Shown: one piece after another, positions 28,502 to 36,469 of the stretch | How positions within the stretch are numbered: the stretch's first letter is position 1 | How the letters are laid out: each line of letters starts with the position of its first letter | Assembly: GCA_003216075.1 (NCBI GenBank) | Contig: QCJK01000002.1 | Location: forward strand, 62,001-126,000 | DNA from: Prochlorococcus sp. AG-409-B05 | GTDB taxonomy: Bacteria; Cyanobacteriota; Cyanobacteriia; PCC-6307; Cyanobiaceae | Reading direction: 5' to 3' | Length of the DNA stretch: 64,000 nt | Made by a program: the position numbers and the translations under genes | The notes under the pieces: model-generated | Seen by the model: only the letters and a program-made list of their open reading frames with translations | What the model was told of the DNA's origin: nothing | Databases searched by the model: none

Positions 28502-28822
28502 CTACCTGCGCAGAGTCGTACGCTGCAGAGATTGCCTCTTTTCTTCTTCTGGTAATTGATCAAGAGCAAGTTCTTTCCCATCATGAGGACTATTAGGACC
28601 GTTGTAATCAGCCTCTAGTTTTACTACTAATGAAACTTCTTTGCCACCAAACTCTCTTTGAATCAGAGCTTCTACTCGATGTTTGTTTGCATCCGCTTCC
28701 CTTCGGGTGTTCCCGAGCTTTCTAATGACCTCACATTTGTTGTATTGAGATCTAAGTTTTCGAGGTACAGAGACACCTAAGTAGTACCCCGCACGTCCAG
28801 ATCTTTGGAAGAATCTTGACAA
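28502..28822 (-). pseudogene. Truncated tyrosine recombinase (integrase), N-terminal part only
   Basis: The 106-residue frame begins with TTG at 28820-28822 and carries RSGRAGYYLGVSVPRKLRSQ and EVIRKLGNTRREADANKHRVEALIQREF, the N-terminal domain typical of phage-type and tycheposon integrases. It stops after about a quarter of the usual length, so the core-binding domain and the catalytic R-H-R-Y set are absent. The 190 bases beyond its stop show no continuation in any frame. It starts 68 bases from the right attachment core and reads into the element, the classical integrase position. Confidence 0.75.
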
Positions 28823-28835
28823 GGTGGTCCTACCA
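28823..28835 (+). repeat. Right 13-bp arm-type repeat of the element
   Basis: Second copy of GGTGGTCCTACCA, directly abutting the TTG start of the recombinase fragment and 54 bases from the right attachment core. A recombinase binding here could also repress its own gene. Confidence 0.55.
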
Positions 28836-28889
28836 GTCTATCCGTTTAAACCCTGTTGTCTTATGCCTCAATGTCCTCTTAAAAGCTTA

Positions 28890-28934
28890 TGGTTTTTCCA
28901 GGTCGATGCTACTGGGGCTGCACGGCAAGGTGGT
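28890..28934 (+). repeat. Right attachment core (attR), displaced 6S RNA 3' end
   Basis: Direct repeat of 25480-25524 with one mismatch. The 5' part of the 6S gene is absent here, so it is a displaced fragment rather than a second 6S gene. Similarity resumes downstream: 28957-28986 matches 25553-25582 at 28 of 30 positions, while the middle has diverged. In this copy AACTAGACC (28935-28943) pairs perfectly with GGTCTAGTT (28978-28986). Confidence 0.8.
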
Positions 28935-29179
28935 AACTAGACCTGATTCCAACACTGGGCTTTGCTCGATGCAGTCGGGTCTAGTTCTTTATGGCTTGCA
29001 AAGATTGCGTTGTCACTTGTATAGGCATATCTAACTCTACTTATAGCTTCAAATAATACTAGATTAATAGATAAAGGAAGATAAATATTTCCTAGCATTG
29101 AAAAGTTTATATATGTGTGATTATAATTATTCAAACATAAGTCCACCATAAGTGTTTAAATATACTTTACTAGTTTATT

Positions 29180-29335
29180 TTAGATACCTTTGAATCTAGT
29201 CTTCTTTGCTCCACAAATTGGACATCTCCATGTGTCTGGTAGGTCTGAGAATTTGGTACCAGCAGGTACACCATTCTTGGGATCTCCCTTGGTCTGTTGA
29301 TATGCATAAATGCAATCTAGGCATTGGTGCTTCAT
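29180..29335 (-). CDS. Rubredoxin
   Basis: A 51-residue iron protein. The two iron-binding knuckles are CLDC at residues 5-8 and CPICG at residues 38-42, with the typical GDPKNGVPAGTKFSDLPDTW between them. It is a soluble one-iron electron carrier and lacks the C-terminal membrane anchor of the photosystem-linked rubredoxin RubA. Its ATG shares one base with the stop codon of the upstream yjbQ-like gene (TAATG), so translation is probably coupled. Confidence 0.9.
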   Translation of the reverse strand: MKHQCLDCIYAYQQTKGDPKNGVPAGTKFSDLPDTWRCPICGAKKTRFKGI

Positions 29336-29763
29336 TACAGAATGCTAATGACAACTTTTCTTTTTCTTGGGCCATCTAATTCTACTAGTATTACATCCTG
29401 ATATTTGCCTAGCTGAAGTTGTCCATTTTTAAAAGGCAAGGTTATATCATTTCCAAGAAGAAGTGCTTGCAGATGTGAATGGGCATTTTTCGGTTCATCT
29501 ATGGGTATATTTACACGAAGATGTAAATCGTCATGCTTGTATCCCTCTGCTGGTGGGACTAATTCTTTTACCCATTTCTCTAGGTCCATAATCAATCTTT
29601 CTTCCATTTCGTTTACAATAATTGCTGTGGTCGTATGTTTACTGAAGACAGTAATTATTCCTTCTAATTGCTTGGTACTAATTAGTATATTACGAATATT
29701 TTCCGTGATTGAATGACAAGAAAATGAGGATCTTGTTTGAATAGTGATGGTTTCTGTGAACAT
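29335..29763 (-). CDS. YjbQ family protein (UPF0047)
   Basis: A 142-residue protein of the YjbQ/UPF0047 family. Conserved parts are the VFSKHTTTAIIVNEMEERL block near residue 39, YKHDDLHLRVNIPIDEPKNAHSHLQALLLG and the closing YQDVILVELDGPRKRKV. Relatives have weak thiamine-phosphate synthase activity, but the physiological reaction is not established. The conserved histidines could bind a metal. It is the first gene of a two-gene unit with the rubredoxin, with one base of overlap. Confidence 0.88.
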   Translation of the reverse strand: MFTETITIQTRSSFSCHSITENIRNILISTKQLEGIITVFSKHTTTAIIVNEMEERLIMDLEKWVKELVPPAEGYKHDDLHLRVNIPIDEPKNAHSHLQALLLGNDITLPFKNGQLQLGKYQDVILVELDGPRKRKVVISIL

Positions 29764-29878
29764 CTTGGGTAGGTTGTTTAGTTACGTTATAACTAATTAA
29801 ATAGTGTCTTTCTTATAATATTAACAATGCTTGGTAGCTATTTATCTGGATTTTCGATGGTCTAGTAAAATATGCTAA

Positions 29879-29895
29879 GAACATGAATCGTGTTC
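29879..29895. promoter_or_regulatory. 17-bp operator-like palindrome
   Basis: GAACATGAATCGTGTTC reads as an imperfect palindrome in which seven of eight half-site positions match. It lies between the divergent yjbQ-like gene and the 88-residue frame, seven bases upstream of the latter's ATG and just after an AAAATATGCT stretch that could hold a -10 element. This is where a repressor would bind. No regulator is known. Confidence 0.3.
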
Positions 29896-29902
29896 AATTT
29901 AC

Positions 29903-30169
29903 ATGGTTTTTAATACACCTGGAGCTATAGACTACAGTTTCTACTCTACATCCTCAAAGAATCATACACCATTGTTTTGCTTGCCTAATAAGGTAAGTTT
30001 CGTAAGAAATGCCATTAGTAATCAAAGGCCTACTATTACACTAGAATATAGAAATAATGTAGATGTAGCTAAAACTTCAATGACTTTTGGTCCGGATGAG
30101 ACATGTCATACATGCAAGGTTGAACAATCAAAAAATAATATAGAATGCAATATGCGTGATAGGAATTAA
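29903..30169 (+). CDS. Hypothetical protein with paired cysteines
   Basis: An 88-residue frame of unknown family. It has a CHTC pair near residue 68 and a further cysteine at ECNM near residue 82, but no complete metal-binding set. The codon use is AT rich like the neighbourhood. It is preceded by a palindromic operator-like site and followed by a degenerate region, so it could be a real small gene or part of a decayed one. Confidence 0.35.
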   Translation: MVFNTPGAIDYSFYSTSSKNHTPLFCLPNKVSFVRNAISNQRPTITLEYRNNVDVAKTSMTFGPDETCHTCKVEQSKNNIECNMRDRN

Positions 30170-30875
30170 TAGAATTATGTAATATATTTAGGAGAGAAGA
30201 TGATCAATATGATTTTTTGCTACCAGAAGGTATAGAAAAGGATGAATTTGTAACAGCTCATGTTCTTAAGTATAATATGTATCTATTGACATGCACATGG
30301 GCACCATATATCTGTACTGAATGGGTGTGGCATGGCATAATTATCAATCTAGGCTTCAAGCTGGATTTGACAATATTCTTTTACCCCAGATAGGTACATA
30401 GGCTACTAACAAGTCTTGCACTTGAAAATCTATTCCATCCATTTCAACTTTTCATTTTAGGCCGAAATATATAGTTGAAGAAATTACATACTTATAAAAT
30501 ATATCTTTATTAGCCATTTATCATTATATCTCTTTGATTTAGTGTAATCCATTATTAATAATGTATTATAGTAAGTACTTAACTAGATCCTTTCAGGAAG
30601 GAGTTCTACATTTAATCTACTATTTTTGTTGATGGTGATTATGCTAAATACTTATTCAAAATTATTAGATCGCATATTATATAAAAGCAATTATGTTCTC
30701 CTCTTTTGTAGGTATGAGGTTAGTTTATTAATTTTAAACTAACATGCAGACTACATATCTATGAATAAATAAAATTACAATATGAAACTTCCTTAATTTT
30801 ATAATTTCTATTTGGATAGAATAAGGTTGTAATTCACCTATTAGTATTCGCTAAAGGAATTTCCAATTCATTAAT
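30170..30875. other. Intergenic region, possible gene remnant
   Basis: 706 AT-rich bases. One forward frame stays open from 30163 to about 30393 and reads REDDQYDFLLPEGIEKDEFV, which looks like real coding sequence but has no start codon before its middle and stops early. I take it as a pseudogene fragment of unknown origin. The rest shows nothing I recognise. Confidence 0.35.
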
Positions 30876-33011
30876 TTGTATATGGACAATCTTTTGAAGG
30901 ATAGATTAGATGAGGCTTGGAAGCTATATAACCTTTGCAAATTTAAAGAAGCTATAGACCTTTTTACTCATATTTCAGACGAATTCCATGATCCTAGTTC
31001 TTATAGAGGATTGGGTTGGTCCTATTTCAAATTAAATCAATTTCCATCTTCTATAAGCGCATTTACTAAATCACTTCAAATTAAAGTCCATTGGGATTCG
31101 TACCACGGACTTGGTTGGGCTTATTACAGATCACACAATTATAAAGCTGCTGTGTTGGCTTTAACTAATTCGACCCATTTACACGATGATTGCGACTCAT
31201 ACCAGGCTCTAGGTTGGTCCCTCTTGAAAATTGGAGAGCCTCAGTCATCTATTAGTGCTTTTAAAAAAGCAATTGATCTTAAGCAAGATTGGAATTCGTA
31301 CTTAGGTCTTGGCAATGCCTACTTTAGTAGAGAATACTTTACGGATTCCATCTCGTGTTTCCTTCGATCAATTGAGTTAAAAGAGGATTGGAATGCATAT
31401 AGGGGACTCGGATGGTCATATCTCAGAATGAATGAATTAGAAAATGCTATAAAAATGTTAGATCATTCATTATCCTTAAAGGAGGATAGTAATACATATT
31501 TAGGTTTGGCTCTAGCATATGTTGAACTATTCTATTTCGATATAGCCCTGCATAACTTTATACTATCGTGGCAGATGGATAAGGATCCTCAATTATTTAA
31601 ATCGATTTATAGCTGTTTCAGAAATTTATACCCTGCAGAGATTATGATATTTAATCATTTCAGTGAATTAACTAAACATTCATTTCTAAACTCCACTACT
31701 TTGGTTCGTCCAAGTGTTAACAAACCTGACATCTCAGAATTTTACAAACAGTTAAATAATGGATGTATAAATCCATATTTACTTTCCCTATTGTCTATCT
31801 ATATTAATACTATATCTGAGGGGTTTAAATATGAACAATATCATGATGCTGAACAATATAATTACGATCAGCAACTTAATCAAGTTGTTGATCGTAAAAC
31901 CGTATCTCAGATCTTTAACAATATAAATATACTCTCATTTGGCGATTCACACGTGAAGATATTTGATTGTATTGATGGCATTACCAATTTTCCTTTCAAA
32001 TCTGGAACTGCATATAATTTAAATAATTCATCGTCAAGCTCGGGAACATTCAGGTCAGTTATGAATTCCCTTCAAAAATATTCACCCAATGATACTAGTA
32101 TTATTTTAACTTATGGCGAAATAGACCTTAGAGTACATATAGCAAAACAGTCACGAGCTAGAAATATACTTCCAGAGTTAATAGTGAAGGATATAGTTAA
32201 AAATTATATAAATTTTGTTGATAGATTATTATTACAAGGTTATTCAGTATTTATTAACTTGCCTCATTCAGGTGGATCCGAGACTGCATCTTCTATTTCT
32301 ATGGAGGCTCGTAATGACCTATGCAGATTTATGAATAACCTCATGTTTAGGATGTGTAAAACAAGAGGTATTAAATGCTCAAGTCTCCATAATATTGTAG
32401 TAGATAAAATAACTAGACAAAGTAGGTATCAATATTTCATTGACGATTTTCATTTGCTTCAACCTTATACTAAAACTGGAAAATTTTTACAAGATCAACT
32501 TATTCTTGGATTCAACAATGAATCAGTAAGGGAAAATTCTAATATAGATATTTACAACTATCAGAAATTTGTTTGTAAGGTCTTAGCCAGTACATTTATT
32601 GGTATAGAGGCAACGGGAACGTTCCTTACAGGTAATAGATTAAAACCCAATCGTGCGAATTATAAGTATGACTTAAATTATATATTATTCCAACTACCCT
32701 TTCCGGTTTTAGTAGATAAAATAGCATTGAAACTAACTAATTGTTTAAATCTTACTCGCCAGGACATCAGCTGCTATGCTATTTATTCAAGTTGTAATCC
32801 ATGGATAAAACTTGATAAGAATGTGGTCAAAGGCTCTCTTCTTGACACTAAAATTTCTAAAGAAATGTTAATCTACTTTGATTTTTCAAATTCAGTTTAT
32901 ACCGATAGGCATTGTAATTATATATTTTTGTCATTAAATAATTCAAGTAGAGCAAATATAGAAAATATATTTATTTCTCGCTTAAGATACAGAAAATCTA
33001 TCTATCCTTAA
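30876..33011 (+). CDS. TPR repeat-SGNH hydrolase-like fusion protein
   Basis: A 711-residue protein. Residues 42-239 consist of six consecutive repeats of exactly 33 residues with the consensus [SAT]Y-x-GLGW-x-Y, preceded by a degenerate one at 9-41. A SGNH-like domain follows: SFGDSHVKIFD near residue 355 supplies the serine block and ILTYGEIDLRVH near residue 412 a second block, with DDFHLLQPYT later, similar to acyl-esterases of surface polysaccharides. The last 130 residues look like a beta-rich binding domain. No signal peptide is seen. It heads a three-gene cassette with two glycosyltransferases. Confidence 0.65.
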   Translation: MYMDNLLKDRLDEAWKLYNLCKFKEAIDLFTHISDEFHDPSSYRGLGWSYFKLNQFPSSISAFTKSLQIKVHWDSYHGLGWAYYRSHNYKAAVLALTNSTHLHDDCDSYQALGWSLLKIGEPQSSISAFKKAIDLKQDWNSYLGLGNAYFSREYFTDSISCFLRSIELKEDWNAYRGLGWSYLRMNELENAIKMLDHSLSLKEDSNTYLGLALAYVELFYFDIALHNFILSWQMDKDPQLFKSIYSCFRNLYPAEIMIFNHFSELTKHSFLNSTTLVRPSVNKPDISEFYKQLNNGCINPYLLSLLSIYINTISEGFKYEQYHDAEQYNYDQQLNQVVDRKTVSQIFNNINILSFGDSHVKIFDCIDGITNFPFKSGTAYNLNNSSSSSGTFRSVMNSLQKYSPNDTSIILTYGEIDLRVHIAKQSRARNILPELIVKDIVKNYINFVDRLLLQGYSVFINLPHSGGSETASSISMEARNDLCRFMNNLMFRMCKTRGIKCSSLHNIVVDKITRQSRYQYFIDDFHLLQPYTKTGKFLQDQLILGFNNESVRENSNIDIYNYQKFVCKVLASTFIGIEATGTFLTGNRLKPNRANYKYDLNYILFQLPFPVLVDKIALKLTNCLNLTRQDISCYAIYSSCNPWIKLDKNVVKGSLLDTKISKEMLIYFDFSNSVYTDRHCNYIFLSLNNSSRANIENIFISRLRYRKSIYP

Positions 33012-33125
33012 TTTAGTTTTTAAACATTTAAATTTATTTACTCTTTTTATGACTTTTCCTTAGTAAATCTAGTATAATTTCTTTAACTAACAAAAGTCTA
33101 TATAATATTTCAAAAGTTTTATAAT

Positions 33126-34220
33126 ATGTATCGGCTAGATAACCACCACATGTCAGAAAGAATACTATCATGGCCAGATTTTGCTGAGCATATAGCTTTT
33201 ATAGCTAAAGACCTAGGTGCAAAGGAAGCACTTAAAAGATTACATCAATTCCAAGTGCAGGGAGAATACCCTGAATACATACAAGGATTTAATCAAGCCT
33301 TAACACAAGCAGCAGAAAATGAAGATAGAAGGATGCTTATTTTATCTAGAATCATGGCATTTTCTGGTTTCTTTTTACCTATTGAGAGTTTATTTGAACT
33401 GGGTCTTCCAAAAAAAGAATTTTTGGTCTATGCAGACCTTACTTTTGGCCGGCTAGGAGATAGCCTATATAAATTATGTTTATTATTACATGCTATGAAT
33501 CGTTTAGATTTAGTCTTATGTGTAAGATCCAAATTTTCTAGTAATAAACGTATTTTAATCCATAATAAGGATGTCTTTGATTCAGATGTGCCTTCTATTG
33601 AATTTATACCACCGATCAAGGAATATCTTTGGAAGACAGCTGAAATGTATGAGTTTTCAAGATCTACTCTTCAAAATACAACTAGATCAATTTTTCTTGA
33701 TATTCCTACAGTAGATAAATATAAGGATCTAAACCTAGATGAATCATTAGTAGTTCATGTTAGGGGCGGAGACGCTCTGTTTGAGGGGGCTTTATTTTTA
33801 CCACCTTTTAGTTATTATACAAATTGTATTAAAAAGGTATCAACTAATAAGGTCATAGTCTTATATGAGCCCGATGACCAATTTAAATATAATGCTCTAA
33901 ATCCAATTCCAAATAAAATTCTTGAATATTGTAAAGTATTAAATAAAGAATGTATTTTAATTTCTAATAAAGATGCCAATTATGACGCAGGTATTTTACT
34001 ATCAGCCCGAAACGTTGTAGCTTCTAACTCATATTTTTCTAAAATGATTGCCTTATATAGTAGGATTTGTCAATGTATGTATTTTCCATCTCAACTTAAT
34101 AACGAGAAGCAGTGGATTAGCGATGACAGCATTTATTATATATATTGCTGGCAAGATTTTGATCATCTTATGTGGACTAAATCATTAGAATATAGAATGA
34201 ATTGGGTCTTAAATTGTTAA
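33126..34220 (+). CDS. Putative fucosyltransferase-like glycosyltransferase
   Basis: A 364-residue protein. LVVHVRGGDALFEG near residue 209 resembles the H-x-R-x-G-D donor-site motif of GT11 and related O-fucosyltransferase-like GT-B enzymes, and DLTFGRLGDSLYKL near residue 103 resembles their GRLGNQ-type opening. The first 95 residues are an unrelated helical extension. Acceptor and donor sugars are unknown. An internal ATG at 33150 (MSERIL) could be the true start. It lies between the TPR-SGNH and DUF6492-like genes on the same strand. Confidence 0.6.
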   Translation: MYRLDNHHMSERILSWPDFAEHIAFIAKDLGAKEALKRLHQFQVQGEYPEYIQGFNQALTQAAENEDRRMLILSRIMAFSGFFLPIESLFELGLPKKEFLVYADLTFGRLGDSLYKLCLLLHAMNRLDLVLCVRSKFSSNKRILIHNKDVFDSDVPSIEFIPPIKEYLWKTAEMYEFSRSTLQNTTRSIFLDIPTVDKYKDLNLDESLVVHVRGGDALFEGALFLPPFSYYTNCIKKVSTNKVIVLYEPDDQFKYNALNPIPNKILEYCKVLNKECILISNKDANYDAGILLSARNVVASNSYFSKMIALYSRICQCMYFPSQLNNEKQWISDDSIYYIYCWQDFDHLMWTKSLEYRMNWVLNC

Positions 34221-34261
34221 ATCTATCTTCACCTAACTTATTCACATAAACAACCTACATT

Positions 34262-35476
34262 ATGTCGCAAACAATAGATTCAGTTATCACTGTAGCCAAC
34301 CGAAAACATATTAATGTATGGAAAAATACCTCTAGATATTTAGTAGAACATATAAAATCTAAAGAATACCGGTTAATCGTACCTCGTGAGGACTTCTTAT
34401 TATTTTTATCAAATACGCCAAACTCTTTTACTGTTTTATGTGAGGATGAAATCATAGATTCTTCTTATATGAATTATATTAAGGAATCACTTATTATTTC
34501 TGGTATACCTCACTTTCGTTCTGGTTGGATATATCAACAATTTTTGAAAATAGAAGCATGTGCCCGTTCTTCTAACAAACTACTCATATGGGATGCTGAT
34601 ACAATTCCAATCCATGACATTAGTTTTTTTGACTCCAAGAATAGAATTTGTAATTTTTATAGTCAAGAAGATCACAAACCATATTTCATATCGCTATTCA
34701 GAATATTAGGTCTTCACAAACTAGCAAAATACTCTTTCATAGCTCAGTCATTCCCTGTATTGAGCTATATGGTAGCTCATATGATTAATTATATAGAAAA
34801 TAGATTTTCAATTGGTTGGAAGGAAGCTATCTTATCTACTTTTACTAAGGAACTAGGTATATCTCCTTTTAGTGAATATGAAACTATGGGTAATTGGATT
34901 TTGTTTAAATATCCACAAATGATTTCGAGTCCCCGCTCAAATTGTTTTTCATGGGAACGACATGGAACTGCATTATTTGCAGATTCTAATAATATTAAAT
35001 TATTTAGTAAACATTCAATATTAAATTCAAATAGTTTTATTAGCTTTGAAAACTGGCAATCACCTTATGAGGCATGGTCAAAGTCTAATTTATTAATATT
35101 TTTGAATTTCTTTTTTCAATCTGCAACAAAACCAAAGGTAGCTTTATATGGGAATATTAGTTTCATTCCTGATTTAGCTATCAGAAATATTATTAGTCAA
35201 AATACAACTACTATGGAAATATTTAACACTATGAATATTAATTCAGTGTCCCAAACTCTTTTCGACCTATATTTAGTTACCCTTGACCTTTCTACTACTA
35301 AACTAGAACAATTCCTTAAGCATCATGATCATGAGAGGTTTATCCTAATTTATCTTATTAATAAAACCACTACAAAATTGAATCATCAGAGGTACATAAA
35401 TCTATGTCAACATTACAAATCGGAAATCTATTTCTTTGATAATAATTACCTTCTATCTTGTAATCCAAACAAGTAA
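34262..35476 (+). CDS. DUF6492-like glycosyltransferase
   Basis: A 404-residue protein. The segment RSGWIYQQFLKIEACARSSNKLLIWDADTIPI (residues 87-118) contains the D-x-D motif of a metal-dependent GT-A transferase and matches the W-x-x-QQ-x-L-K pattern of DUF6492. ISPFSEYETMGNWILFKYP near residue 200 is a second family block. The C-terminal 150 residues are unassigned. It closes the surface-glycan cassette that begins at 30876. Confidence 0.6.
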   Translation: MSQTIDSVITVANRKHINVWKNTSRYLVEHIKSKEYRLIVPREDFLLFLSNTPNSFTVLCEDEIIDSSYMNYIKESLIISGIPHFRSGWIYQQFLKIEACARSSNKLLIWDADTIPIHDISFFDSKNRICNFYSQEDHKPYFISLFRILGLHKLAKYSFIAQSFPVLSYMVAHMINYIENRFSIGWKEAILSTFTKELGISPFSEYETMGNWILFKYPQMISSPRSNCFSWERHGTALFADSNNIKLFSKHSILNSNSFISFENWQSPYEAWSKSNLLIFLNFFFQSATKPKVALYGNISFIPDLAIRNIISQNTTTMEIFNTMNINSVSQTLFDLYLVTLDLSTTKLEQFLKHHDHERFILIYLINKTTTKLNHQRYINLCQHYKSEIYFFDNNYLLSCNPNK

Positions 35477-35787
35477 TTCAAAAATATACTATACCTATTT
35501 TCCTCCCGACATCCTGTAATATTTAAAATATTATTATCATTAAAGAATCTTATTTATTGAATTAATTATATAATTAATTCAATTAACTAAAAAGTAAGTG
35601 AATTATAGTTATAAGCATCTTAATTATTCTAGGTATTATATCCAGCAATTACAATATTTCATAGCCGTATTTTATTAGCTTATTAACACGCCCTTTAGAT
35701 CCTTAGCATTTTTTCTTTTTTACAAAATACAGTTTCCAACACTCTAAGATATATAATTATAATAATATATATTTTCTGCTCTGATTA
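35477..35787. other. Intergenic region
   Basis: 311 very AT-rich bases after the glycosyltransferase. No gene or hairpin terminator with a T tract was recognised. The end nearest 35760 should hold the promoter of the next small gene. Confidence 0.3.
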
Positions 35788-35991
35788 ATGTCGACTAGCA
35801 AAAGAGAAGAGGTCAGCTCCCATTTGCGCTATATCCGCCAGGAATTAAGGGATATGGACCAAATACTCAGAGAAGACCGTCTACTCCCTGAAGTATCTGA
35901 GTTAAAAGAGGTTCTTGCTGCATTAGAGGCTCTATATCAGCTTCTTGCAGGTAAAACCAAAAAGAAACCAAAACCTGAATTTGACGATTGA
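35788..35991 (+). CDS. Small helical hypothetical protein, paralogue of 36470-36667
   Basis: A 67-residue charged, helical protein: KREEVSSHLRYIRQELRDMDQ at the start, a short acidic loop, then LKEVLAALEALYQLL and a basic tail. It resembles the 65-residue protein encoded convergently at 36470-36667 over almost the whole length (KKEEVKTHLKELRAELR...KEVKKVMTRMEKLLEVI). It could form a helical hairpin. The family is not one I can name. Confidence 0.6.
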   Translation: MSTSKREEVSSHLRYIRQELRDMDQILREDRLLPEVSELKEVLAALEALYQLLAGKTKKKPKPEFDD

Positions 35992-36469
35992 AATTATTAA
36001 TTTTTTAATAACTATAAATCTTTAATATTCTATAAACTCTAAGAAATGCAATAAGATGTTAATTACAAATGTAACTTTATAACGAGTTATCACCTAGATT
36101 ATTATCATAGTGACACTATAATTATAGTCTAATTAAATTATCATCAGTACTATTAATTATAGCGAATAAATTGTATTTTAACTTTTTACCACAGCATTGT
36201 ATTTACATTAGTAATAGTAGTATTTATTTATTTGAGAATCCAAGTTTAACTTCTAGTATAACTCTTCTTTTAATCAATAGAAGTGTAGGCAAATACCAGC
36301 AAGTATTCCCTTTTAGCCCAGTGATACTATCTAAAATAAGATTATATATAAATAATTTGTTTATTTCTAATATTATATTTATCATAAAATCATTTATAAT
36401 AATAGTTTTAATAATATTGCAATTGATTTAATAATTAAATGTTCCTAAACTTTATATATAAATGACTAA
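35992..36469. other. Intergenic region between convergent paralogues
   Basis: 478 bases of extreme AT content. An 86-codon frame at 36171-36431 consists mostly of Ile, Leu, Ser and Asn codons and looks like chance. No structured element was found. Confidence 0.3.

Larger units (their letters stand above)
25480..28934. mobile_element. Tycheposon-like integrative element inserted in the 6S RNA gene
   Basis: A 3.4-kb segment bounded by the 45-bp direct repeat of the 6S RNA 3' end. Inside are a 109-residue hypothetical gene, a TPR-sulfotransferase gene and, next to the right boundary and reading inward, the N-terminal part of a tyrosine recombinase. A 13-bp direct repeat lies just inside each core. 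Duplication of an RNA gene's 3' end beside an integrase gene is the normal outcome of site-specific integration. Tycheposons of Prochlorococcus islands use tyrosine recombinases and mostly tRNA genes; assigning this element to that group is inference. It is probably immobile because the recombinase catalytic domain is missing. Confidence 0.7.

Noticed and set aside
28937-29149. 70-codon reverse frame over the displaced 6S 3' end
   Set aside because: It overlaps the attachment core and the conserved hairpin, has an unlikely composition and no ribosome-binding site; taken as a chance frame.
30876-31600. Tandem DNA repeats suggesting a CRISPR-like array
   Set aside because: The periodicity is about 99 bases, keeps an open frame and encodes TPR-like repeats; no short identical repeats with spacers exist in the window.
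36171-36431. 86-codon forward frame
   Set aside because: Composition is almost only Ile, Leu, Ser, Asn and Phe, as expected from random AT-rich DNA.
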